Positions 1-5,932 of a stretch of DNA of 9,599 nt are shown here, piece by piece. Numbering within the stretch: position 1 is the stretch's first letter; each line of letters starts with the position of its first letter. The translations under genes were made by a program, and so were the position numbers. This DNA comes from a bacterium. GTDB taxonomy: Bacteria; Planctomycetota; JACOTG01; JAUIME01. The DNA lies in the NCBI GenBank assembly GCA_030433195.1, contig JAUIME010000140.1:1-9599 (forward strand). Direction: 5' to 3'. The notes beneath the pieces are model-generated. The model was not told where the DNA came from. It saw only the letters and a list, made by a program, of their open reading frames with translations, and searched no databases.

Positions 1-182
1 ACAACGACACCCCCGGGTTCGGAGAAATCGCCGTGTTCTCGGAAGACAGGCTGCACATCTTTCTGCGGACGCGCGAATACCCCGAACACGTGGTCTGCTA
101 CATCTGCCACGCCAGCGCCAATACCGGCCTGGCCCTGACCAAATCGCACCTGAGCCTCGGGCCGGTGGCGGCGGCGGTCTAG
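1..182 (+). CDS. C-terminal end of an unidentified protein with one CYICH heme-type motif (partial)
   Basis: The reading frame whose codons start at position 3 is open from the left edge to the TAG at 180-182. It gives a 59-residue C-terminal fragment, and the start lies outside the window. The fragment contains C-Y-I-C-H (about 102-116), which fits the CxxCH c-type heme attachment signature, about 23 residues before the stop. A heme motif this close to the C-terminus occurs in some cytochrome P460/c'-beta type proteins, but the fragment is too short to assign a family. The next gene starts 23 bp downstream on the same strand and also encodes a heme protein, so the two may be co-transcribed. 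The codons lean on CTG/ACC/GCC more than the CG-ending codons that dominate the genes to the right. This looks like a real coding tail, but the identity is unknown. Confidence 0.5.
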   Translation, partial: NDTPGFGEIAVFSEDRLHIFLRTREYPEHVVCYICHASANTGLALTKSHLSLGPVAAAV

Positions 183-205
183 CAAGGATCTGAGGGACGG
201 ATGCA

Positions 206-2044
206 ATGACGGCGACAGAGATCATCGACATGCTCGAAAATATCGGGCGCAGGGCGACGCCACGGCTATCGCCCGCGGTCGACCTGACGGCGGACGGACC
301 CGGTCCGCACCTTCCTCGCCAGCCTGACGGTTCGGTGATGGTTCCCCTGTTCTCCGATCTCAAGCGCCACGACATGGGGCCGGAGCTCGACAACGAGTTC
401 CTCGAACAGGACGGGATCCCGACCGAGCAGTGGCTCACGCGCAAGCTGTGGGGCGCCGCGAACGAACCGCCGTACCTGCACCACGGTCGCGCGCTGCTCC
501 TCTCGGAGGCCATCGAAAAGCACGGCGGCGACGCGCAGGCGTCACGCGACGCGTACATGGTGCTGAACCCGCTCGATCAGGCCGACATCGTCGAGTTCCT
601 CAAGACGCTGCAGGTCCTGCCGCCCGACGCCGAATCGTTGACGATCTTCGAGAACGGATCGGGCATCATCGGCGACGAGCCGACGGTGCAGCGCCACATC
701 CGCCAAAGCGACATCGATCAAGGACTCGTCGGATTCCACGAGCTCGAGCAGCAAGGAAAGCTCTTGTTCGGAGCCAACTTCAACACGCTCGATGGCGCGG
801 GCCGTCCCGAGACGACGGGGACCGGCGCCGTGCGTGCTCGCCGCGAGTTCCCCGACAACTTCAATCGTGTCTCGGCGCCCGACGCCAACGCATGCGGCGG
901 TTGCCACAATCTGCCGCGATCGGGAGGTGGCGGGGGCAACGTCGCCAACGTGTTCGTGCTCGGCCAGCGCTTCCCGTTCGTGAACTTCGACGGCGGTGAG
1001 GGCGACGGCTTCGAGATGCACTCGCTCAAGGAAGTCGCGAACGAGCGCGTCACGCTCGGCATGTTCGGCGCCGGCTACATCGAGCTGCTCGCGCGCGAGA
1101 TGACGGCGGACCTGCTCGCGATCCGCGACGCGGCGATCGCCGAAGCGCAGCAGAACGGCGGCCCCGTGACGCGTGCGCTGCTCACGAAGGGGGTTTCGTT
1201 CGGGAGCCTCACGGCGCACCTCGACGGGACTCTCGACACGAGCGGCGTCGAAGGGGTCGATGCCGATCTGATCGTCAAGCCGTTCCACCAGAAGGGCGCG
1301 GTCATTTCGCTGCGCGAGTTCTCGAACAACGCGATGAACCATCACCACGGCATGCAGTCGTCCGAGCGGTTCGGCCCCGGCGTCGACTTCGACGTCGACG
1401 GCTACATGGACGAACTCACCGAGGGCGACATCACCGCGGTGACGATCTACCAGGCGGCGCTCCCGGTTCCGGGCCGCGTGATGCCTGCGCACCCGGCCGC
1501 CAAACGCGCGGTCGAGCGCGGCGAGCAACTCTTCAACGAGATCGGGTGCGCCACGTGCCACATCCCGAACCTTCGGCTCGAGAGCCCGATCTTCACGGAG
1601 CCGAACCCGTACAACCCGGCCGGCAACCTTCAGGTCGGGGACGTTCCGGCCCCGTTCGCGTTCGACCTGACGGCCGAGGGTCCGCAGCCGCGGCTTCCGC
1701 GCGAGGCCGACGGTTCGGTGCTCGTGCCCGCGTTCACCGACCTCAAGCGCCACGACATGGGGCCGGATCTGAACAACGAGGTGCTCGAACAGGGCGGAAT
1801 CGGGACCGAGCAGTGGCTCACCAAGAAGCTCTGGGGCATGGCGAACGAGCCGCCCTTCATGCACCACGGCCGCTGCTTGCTGATCAGCGACGCGATCATG
1901 CTGCACGGTGGCGAGGGTCAGGAAGCGCGGGACAACTTCGTCGCGCTTTCGCCGCGCGATCAGGACTCGATCGTCGAGTTCCTGAAGACGCTGCAGGTGC
2001 TCGATGCGGGCGAATCTCGCCTCGTGGTCGACGCGGAGGACTGA
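206..2044 (+). CDS. DUF1111/COG3488-type di-heme oxidoreductase with a duplicated C-terminal module
   Basis: The 612-residue product carries two c-type heme attachment sites, CGGCH at residues 230-234 and CATCH at 448-452. After the second site come the family-typical stretches FTDLKRHDMGP, KKLWGMANEPP, MHHGR and EFLKTLQVL. These place it among di-heme oxidoreductases (DUF1111, 'thiol oxidoreductase'), relatives of di-heme peroxidases that act outside the cytoplasm. Their physiological substrate is not settled. Residues of about 170-612 make up one complete family unit. Residues 25-138 are an extra copy of residues 486-599 (79 of 114 identical by my count) and contain no heme motif. The N-terminus has no signal peptide, although CxxCH proteins must be exported for heme attachment, so the 5' end may be truncated or rearranged. 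The ATG at 206 follows a weak GAGGGACGG ribosome site, and a TGA at 191-193 closes the frame upstream. The family call is secure; the N-terminus is not. Confidence 0.9.
   Translation: MTATEIIDMLENIGRRATPRLSPAVDLTADGPGPHLPRQPDGSVMVPLFSDLKRHDMGPELDNEFLEQDGIPTEQWLTRKLWGAANEPPYLHHGRALLLSEAIEKHGGDAQASRDAYMVLNPLDQADIVEFLKTLQVLPPDAESLTIFENGSGIIGDEPTVQRHIRQSDIDQGLVGFHELEQQGKLLFGANFNTLDGAGRPETTGTGAVRARREFPDNFNRVSAPDANACGGCHNLPRSGGGGGNVANVFVLGQRFPFVNFDGGEGDGFEMHSLKEVANERVTLGMFGAGYIELLAREMTADLLAIRDAAIAEAQQNGGPVTRALLTKGVSFGSLTAHLDGTLDTSGVEGVDADLIVKPFHQKGAVISLREFSNNAMNHHHGMQSSERFGPGVDFDVDGYMDELTEGDITAVTIYQAALPVPGRVMPAHPAAKRAVERGEQLFNEIGCATCHIPNLRLESPIFTEPNPYNPAGNLQVGDVPAPFAFDLTAEGPQPRLPREADGSVLVPAFTDLKRHDMGPDLNNEVLEQGGIGTEQWLTKKLWGMANEPPFMHHGRCLLISDAIMLHGGEGQEARDNFVALSPRDQDSIVEFLKTLQVLDAGESRLVVDAED
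278..619 (+). repeat. First copy of the di-heme enzyme tail module
   Basis: This segment encodes residues 25-138 and aligns without gaps to the segment at 1661-2002, an exact offset of 1383 bp (461 codons). It keeps DLKRHDMGP, KLWG.ANEPP and HHGR, but has HHGRA where the second copy has HHGRC. The longest identical DNA run I found is 26 bp (359-384 matching 1742-1767). Elsewhere both silent and replacement changes separate the copies, so the duplication is not recent. Confidence 0.9.
1661..2002 (+). repeat. Second copy of the di-heme enzyme tail module
   Basis: This segment encodes residues 486-599 and lies in the normal family position, directly after the second heme motif (CATCH). It is the partner of the repeat at 278-619. 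About 69% of residues are identical, and the repeat ends at the shared EFLKTLQVL motif, after which the two sequences diverge. Confidence 0.9.
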
Positions 2045-2118
2045 GATCCCCGCAGTCGCGGACCCGTCGGGCGCAACGACGCGCCGCCCGCGACACGATG
2101 CAATGAAGCAACAACTCT

Positions 2119-2149
2119 CGCGGCAGGCCGGTCGATCCGGCCTGCCGCG
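2119..2149. terminator. Perfect 13-bp hairpin between convergent genes (likely bidirectional terminator)
   Basis: Positions 2119-2131 and 2137-2149 are exact reverse complements around a 5-base loop (TCGAT). The structure is very GC-rich and lies between the stop of the di-heme enzyme (2044) and the stop of the phosphatase (2151). No T-run follows on the + strand. On the - strand the hairpin is followed by a moderately T-rich stretch (AGAGTTGTTGCTT), so it should work best for the phosphatase transcript. Confidence 0.7.
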
Positions 2150-2150
2150 C

Positions 2151-2726
2151 TCACTCCGTCGGTGCCCCTTCGGCCGCGGGCGCGCCGGGCGGCGATTGCA
2201 TCGCGCGCCACACCGCGTATTCGCGAAGGTGGTCAGCCAGAACCGGGTCGTGTTCTTCGTCGAAGCCGTAGCGCTCGATGCGTTCGAGGGCTTCCTCCGG
2301 GGCGACGCCCGTCTCCAGCAGATAGGCGAACGTCGCGGCATTCGTGCGGTGGCGCCCGCCGGCGCAGTGATAGAAGACCGGTTGTTGTTTCTCGTCGTCG
2401 AGGATGCGCGCGGCCTCGAGGTACTCTTCGAACGGGCCGACGCCGTTGCCCTTCCAGTTGTAGACGAGATAGGCCGCGTCATGCTCGCGCGCGACTTCCG
2501 CATTCGATTCGACGGCCCCGGTGAGCGAGAGAACCGTGCGGCACTCACGCTTCTCGAGGATGCCCTCGAGCGCGCGATCACGCTGGCGCGCACCGCGGAA
2601 GAGCGTTCCGTCTTCGACCACGAAGAACCGCCGCGGGAAGAATTCGTTCCAGTAGAGGTCCACGGCGATCGTTCCGGCCGCGAGTACGGCGACGACCGCG
2701 GCGGCGATCCACATCCAGCGTTTCAT
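2151..2726 (-). CDS. Membrane-anchored tyrosine/dual-specificity-type protein phosphatase
   Basis: The 191-residue product has one hydrophobic segment (residues about 5-23) followed by a cysteine-phosphatase domain. The signature HCAGGRHRT (residues 120-128) matches HCx5R[S/T], with Cys121 the expected nucleophile and Arg127 the phosphate-binding arginine. The stretch VVEDGTLFRGARQ at 36-48 resembles the start of SIW14/DSP-like bacterial phosphatases. The domain should face the periplasm or lie beyond the membrane anchor; the substrate is unknown. The loop upstream of the signature reads YNWKGNGVGP (89-98) and lacks an obvious general-acid aspartate. I chose the ATG at 2726 because a GGAG (2735-2738) lies 8 bases upstream and the membrane segment follows directly. 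The longer in-frame GTG start at 2867 would lie inside the predicted promoter. The stop abuts a strong hairpin. Confidence 0.85.
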   Translation of the reverse strand: MKRWMWIAAAVVAVLAAGTIAVDLYWNEFFPRRFFVVEDGTLFRGARQRDRALEGILEKRECRTVLSLTGAVESNAEVAREHDAAYLVYNWKGNGVGPFEEYLEAARILDDEKQQPVFYHCAGGRHRTNAATFAYLLETGVAPEEALERIERYGFDEEHDPVLADHLREYAVWRAMQSPPGAPAAEGAPTE

Positions 2727-2838
2727 GATTCGGGCTCCGTCCGATCGGTTGGCGTGGGATTGGACTGCGAGGGCGTGACCGACCGCGTCGCGGGCCGGGA
2801 TTCGGGATCCGTGCGAGGGGCCGCCTCCGCCCGCGTCG

Positions 2839-2867
2839 ATTCTAGCCTCCACGGCCGGGAACGTCAC
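2839..2867 (-). promoter_or_regulatory. Predicted sigma70-type promoter for the phosphatase gene
   Basis: Read on the - strand, GTGACG (2867-2862) and TAGAAT (2844-2839) are separated by 17 bases. The -10 box matches TATAAT at five of six positions and the -35 matches TTGACA at four of six. Transcription would start near 2832 and give an untranslated leader of about 105 bases before the ATG at 2726. No experimental support is available. Confidence 0.45.
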
Positions 2868-2887
2868 GCGGCCGCCGAGGCGCGGGA

Positions 2888-2916
2888 TTGACCTCGGACG
2901 GCCGGGCGCCTATCGT
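2888..2916 (+). promoter_or_regulatory. Predicted sigma70-type promoter for the DUF3291-DUF1028 unit
   Basis: TTGACC (2888-2893) and TATCGT (2911-2916) are separated by exactly 17 bases. The -35 box matches the consensus at five of six positions and the -10 at four of six. A start near 2923 would leave a leader of about 78 bases before the ATG at 3001. Its -35 box is only about 20 bp from the -35 box of the opposite promoter, so the two genes form a compact divergent control region. Confidence 0.5.
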
Positions 2917-3000
2917 GAGAGTTTCGGCCCTGGGTGGCCGAGACGGCACCCGCGACGGCGGATCGCGTTCGGAGCAGGACGACGGATCGAGGCGACGATC

Positions 3001-3453
3001 ATGGAATTCCACCTCGCACAGGCGAATTGGGCGCAGATGCTCGCGCCCCTCGACTCGCCCCGAATGGCCGACTTCGTGAAGCAGCTCGATCCCGTGAATC
3101 GCGCGGCCGACGAGGCGCCGGGCTTCGTGTGGCGTTTGCAGACCGAGACCGGAGACGCGACCGCGATCCGCGCGTTCGAAGACGAGACGGTCCTCTTCAA
3201 CCTCTCGGTCTGGGAGTCCTTCGAATCCCTGCGCACGTACGTGTACAAAGCGGATCACGGCGCCGTGCTGCGACAGCGCGCGAAGTGGTTCGCGACGGCG
3301 GATCGACCGCCCGTCGCGTTGTGGTGGATCCCGAAGGGAACGCTTCCCGACGCCGAGGAAGGCCGCCGGCGGCTCGAACTCCTGTGGGAGCTCGGCCCCA
3401 CGACCGAGGCGTTCTCGATGCGGCAGCGATTCGGACCTCCCGCCGCGACGTGA
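3001..3453 (+). CDS. DUF3291 family protein
   Basis: The 150-residue product matches the DUF3291 family along its whole length. It opens with HLAQANW (residues 4-10), then has DPVNRAAD..PGFVWRLQTE (30-49), NLSVWESFESLRTYVY (67-82) and LWWIPKG (107-113). The family has an antibiotic-biosynthesis-monooxygenase-like (ferredoxin-like) fold by annotation, and no activity is established. The protein has no signal peptide or membrane segment, so it should be cytoplasmic. The ATG is preceded by GAGG about nine bases upstream and by a good predicted promoter. It is the first gene of a two-gene unit; the DUF1028 gene starts 31 bp after its stop. Confidence 0.9.
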   Translation: MEFHLAQANWAQMLAPLDSPRMADFVKQLDPVNRAADEAPGFVWRLQTETGDATAIRAFEDETVLFNLSVWESFESLRTYVYKADHGAVLRQRAKWFATADRPPVALWWIPKGTLPDAEEGRRRLELLWELGPTTEAFSMRQRFGPPAAT

Positions 3454-3473
3454 ATCGCGACGAGGGTCCGTAC

Positions 3474-3480
3474 GGAGGAG
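3474..3480 (+). promoter_or_regulatory. Strong ribosome binding site for the DUF1028 gene
   Basis: GGAGGAG precedes the ATG at 3484 with GGAGG five bases upstream of the start. It fixes the start and therefore the signal peptide of the downstream protein. Confidence 0.7.
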
Positions 3481-3483
3481 ATC

Positions 3484-4671
3484 ATGGAGTTTCGACGTCG
3501 TTTCGTCACGTTCTGCACGATGGTCGTGATCGCACTGGGCTTCACGACGAAGGCGTCGGCGACGTGGTCGATCGTTCTCGTCGACCAGCGAACCAAGGAG
3601 GTCGGCGTCGGTACGGTGACGTGCTTGACGAGCTTCAACCTGCTGAGGATCGTTCCGGTGGTCGTCGTCGGCAAGGGGGCCGCGGCGTGTCAAGCTGCCG
3701 GCGACTTCGATGGAGTGCGCCGGCCGGTGATCTTCTCGGGCTTGAACGCGGGGCTCTCCCCGGCCGAGATCCTCGCAGAAGTCGCGATGATCACGGGTCA
3801 TCAACAGCGCCAGTACGGGATCGCCGACGTCGACCACGAGTCGGTGACGTTCACGGGGACGGCCAACGGACGATACCGCGGCGGTCGCGCGGGACGCATC
3901 GGCGACATCTCGTACGCCGTGCAGGGGAACGTGCTCGCGGGCGAATGCGTCGTCGACGCGATCGAGGACGCGGTGCTGAACACGCCGGGTGATCTCGCCG
4001 AGAAGATCATGGCGGCGCACGTGGCGGCGCGCGACACCGGCGGTGACGGTCGTTGTTCGTGCACGACGAACCCGCCCGATTCGTGCGGATGTCCGCCGCC
4101 TCCCTTCACGAAGTCGGGGCATATCGGGTGTATCGCCGTCGCGCGGATCGGTGACACCGACGACCCGAACTGCAACGCGAACGGGTGCGCGGACGGCGAC
4201 TACTTCCTGACGCTCAACGTCGCGTTCCAGCAGCCGTCTTCGCCCGACCCGGTCGATCAACTGCTCGGCGATTTCATGGTGTGGCGTGCCTCGCTCGAAG
4301 GCAGGCCGGACGCGATCCGATCCATCGCCACGCTCGGCCGCACGAGCCTCATCCCGGGGCGTCCGGGCGCGACGACGTTGTCGGTCGACCTGCGCGATGA
4401 TCAAGGGCTACCGATCGACGTCTCGATCGCGTCGCTTCGCGTCGAGCATGCCCCGGAAAGCGCGGCGCTCTCGCGCATCGGAGCCGTCGTGGATCACGGA
4501 GACGGGACGTACACCGTCCCGATCACGCTACCGAAGCCGACCGACCGCGCGCGCGGCGGCGAGGGGATCGATCGATTCCGAATCGTCGTCGACGACGGGG
4601 TGCGCCCGGTCTCGCTCATGCCGGACCCTGCGCTCGCCATCCGCCGCGCCGAAGCGCCGGGGCCCCGGTAA
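3484..4671 (+). CDS. Secreted DUF1028 (Ntn-hydrolase-like) protein with Cys-rich insert and C-terminal beta domain
   Basis: The 395-residue protein starts with a clear signal peptide: a basic n-region (RRR, 4-6), a hydrophobic core (about 8-21) and an A-S-A cleavage motif (24-26). Cleavage would leave Thr27 at the N-terminus, followed by WSIVLVD. Residues 27 to about 188 and 211-220 match DUF1028 (COG3342), a family with the Ntn-hydrolase fold and no settled substrate. Landmarks are EVGVGTV (39-45), GLSPAEIL (90-97) and SYAVQGNVLAG (143-153). A cysteine-rich insert follows (Cys191, 193, 201, 203, 216, 230, 235), then GCADGDYF (234-241), and an extension of about 140 residues with DGTYTV (340-345) and DRFRIVVDDGV (363-373) that looks like an Ig-type beta sandwich. 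The mature protein is expected outside the cytoplasm. It is co-oriented with DUF3291 in a likely operon. Confidence 0.88.
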   Translation: MEFRRRFVTFCTMVVIALGFTTKASATWSIVLVDQRTKEVGVGTVTCLTSFNLLRIVPVVVVGKGAAACQAAGDFDGVRRPVIFSGLNAGLSPAEILAEVAMITGHQQRQYGIADVDHESVTFTGTANGRYRGGRAGRIGDISYAVQGNVLAGECVVDAIEDAVLNTPGDLAEKIMAAHVAARDTGGDGRCSCTTNPPDSCGCPPPPFTKSGHIGCIAVARIGDTDDPNCNANGCADGDYFLTLNVAFQQPSSPDPVDQLLGDFMVWRASLEGRPDAIRSIATLGRTSLIPGRPGATTLSVDLRDDQGLPIDVSIASLRVEHAPESAALSRIGAVVDHGDGTYTVPITLPKPTDRARGGEGIDRFRIVVDDGVRPVSLMPDPALAIRRAEAPGPR

Positions 4672-4687
4672 ACGCGATCCGAGAGCG

Positions 4688-4703
4688 ACGCGGTGAGCCG
4701 CGT
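4688..4703. terminator. Short hairpin between convergent genes (possible terminator)
   Basis: ACGCGG (4688-4693) and CCGCGT (4698-4703) form a perfect 6-bp stem with a TGAG loop. It lies in the 44-bp gap between the stop of the DUF1028 gene (4671) and the stop of the DUF3817 gene (4716). No clear T-run follows on either strand, so a role in termination is only suggested by position. Confidence 0.35.
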
Positions 4704-4715
4704 TCCGGCCGCCCG

Positions 4716-5018
4716 TCAGTCGCGCTCGTTCTCTTCGTCACGGAGGCGCCGGTCGATCACGAACGGGCCGAAGGGGAGCAGTGCCGCGACGAACGGTACG
4801 AGCGCTTGCCGCGTCGTCCAGCGCAGGGCTTGCATCGCGAAGACGATGGCGAGGCACAGCGCGACGAACAAGACGCCGTGGATCCAGCCGACGATCTTGA
4901 CGGCCTCGGGCTTGCCGGCGAAGTACTTGAGCGGCATCGCGATCGCGAGCAGGACGAGGAACGAAACGCCCTCGATCATGCCGAGCAGCCGGACGCGTCC
5001 GATCGGTGTGTTCCACAT
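4716..5018 (-). CDS. DUF3817 family small integral membrane protein
   Basis: The 100-residue product matches DUF3817 along its length. It has IGRVRLLGMIEGVSFLVLL (residues 6-24), the hallmark AMPLKYFAGKPEAVKIVGWIH (27-47), a second hydrophobic span (48-64) and a third ending in LPFGPFVIDRRLR (81-93), giving about three membrane helices. The family has no assigned function. The start at 5018 has GGAG (5026-5029) seven bases upstream and gives the usual N-terminus for the family. An alternative ATG eight codons upstream (5042) overlaps the previous stop as ATGA and would add MTENRSHA, but it has no ribosome site of its own. This is the last gene of a - strand cluster with the ExbD-like gene and mutM. 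Confidence 0.88.
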   Translation of the reverse strand: MWNTPIGRVRLLGMIEGVSFLVLLAIAMPLKYFAGKPEAVKIVGWIHGVLFVALCLAIVFAMQALRWTTRQALVPFVAALLPFGPFVIDRRLRDEENERD

Positions 5019-5038
5019 GGCGTGACTCCGGTTTTCGG

Positions 5039-5932
5039 TCATGGGGCCGACTTCGAGACCACGACTTCGACATGTCGCGATTTCGGGGACGACAGGGAGA
5101 GGACGGCCCGTCGACTCGGTTCGAGTTCCTCGTTTGTTCGTGCGCACGCTTCGAGGATGCGATGGATCGCCGAGTAGGGTGTCGAACGGTCGATCACGCA
5201 CACGATCCGCGCGGGAGGGCGTCCTTCGGGTGCGGCGCCGATCGCAGTGCGAAGTTCGCGCAACAGCGGTCCGAACCCCTCGGGCTCGGCACCGTCTCGC
5301 CACGACTCACGGGAGTCGTCCGTCGTGTCGATTTCGAGGGTCGTGCCCGACGGCGTTCGGATCGCGACGCGATGGAAGTCCTTCGGATCGGCGCTCACCC
5401 CGAAGTGAAGCGTCCCTTCGTCGCGGCTCGTCCCGCCCTCTTCAGGCGCGAGCTCGAGGGCGATCCACGAGGGGACGAGGCGGCGTGCCGAAGTCGCTGG
5501 CGGCGCGAGGCGCACACGCTCGACTTGGTAGCTCGTGAGCAATTCCTCGAGGAGCTTCAGGAGTGCGGCTTGGGGCGCGTCGAACGCCGGGCGCACGTCG
5601 AACTCGACGGCCGCGCGTCCTTGCGCATCGCGAAACGGGGCCGTGAGTCGATCGAACCATGCGAGCCGGTACGGTCGACTCGTGACGAGGCGGTCGTTGA
5701 GGAAGAGGGTTTCGCACGGGAGCAGGCGGGCGCGGATCGTCGCTCCTTCGATGGCGGGTGGTCCCTCGTGGATCGGCGCGACGACGAAGCGAGGCATTCG
5801 ATGACGGCATGCGGGCGGCCCGAACGTGTCGACGGCGACGATCCCGCCGAGAATGAGGAACGCCATCACGACGCCGCGTACGACGGAGCGTGCGAGCATG
5901 CCGAAGACCGAGCGCGGTTCGCGTACCCTCAT
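5039..5932 (-). CDS. Single-pass membrane protein with two ExbD/TolR-like segments (function unknown)
   Basis: The 297-residue product has a basic N-terminus, one membrane helix (about 17-35) and a large, probably periplasmic, remainder. I do not recognise a full-length family. Two stretches share a beta strand, an acidic turn, an alpha helix and a second strand: residues 107-143 (AAVEFDVRPAFDAPQAALLK, then VERVRLA) and 241-281 (ARIVCVIDRSTPYSAIHRIL, then RRAVLSL). This pattern resembles the periplasmic domain of ExbD/TolR, where a strand-'D...P...'-helix segment is typical. No ExbB/TolQ partner is visible nearby. The start at 5932 overlaps the mutM stop as ATGA and has no ribosome site, which suggests translational coupling. 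A longer in-frame start at 6001 would lie inside mutM and put 23 extra residues before the helix. The coding call is firm; the ExbD link is tentative. Confidence 0.7.
   Translation of the reverse strand: MRVREPRSVFGMLARSVVRGVVMAFLILGGIVAVDTFGPPACRHRMPRFVVAPIHEGPPAIEGATIRARLLPCETLFLNDRLVTSRPYRLAWFDRLTAPFRDAQGRAAVEFDVRPAFDAPQAALLKLLEELLTSYQVERVRLAPPATSARRLVPSWIALELAPEEGGTSRDEGTLHFGVSADPKDFHRVAIRTPSGTTLEIDTTDDSRESWRDGAEPEGFGPLLRELRTAIGAAPEGRPPARIVCVIDRSTPYSAIHRILEACARTNEELEPSRRAVLSLSSPKSRHVEVVVSKSAP

Noticed and set aside
1..205. A frameshift that would join the CYICH fragment to the di-heme ORF as one protein
   Set aside because: The region after CYICH does not resemble the stretch that follows the CATCH motif in the intact unit, so a single shift would not rebuild a normal protein.
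542..2593. A 683-codon open frame on the - strand across the di-heme gene and into the phosphatase
   Set aside because: It lies antisense to a gene with clear family motifs, its product is arginine-rich low-complexity sequence with no recognisable domain, and long antisense frames are expected at this G+C. It also overlaps the phosphatase in another frame.
2727..2867. A longer phosphatase starting at the GTG at 2867 (238 residues)
   Set aside because: It would start inside the predicted -35 box and add 47 residues of unstructured sequence before the membrane helix. The ATG at 2726 has a well-spaced GGAG.
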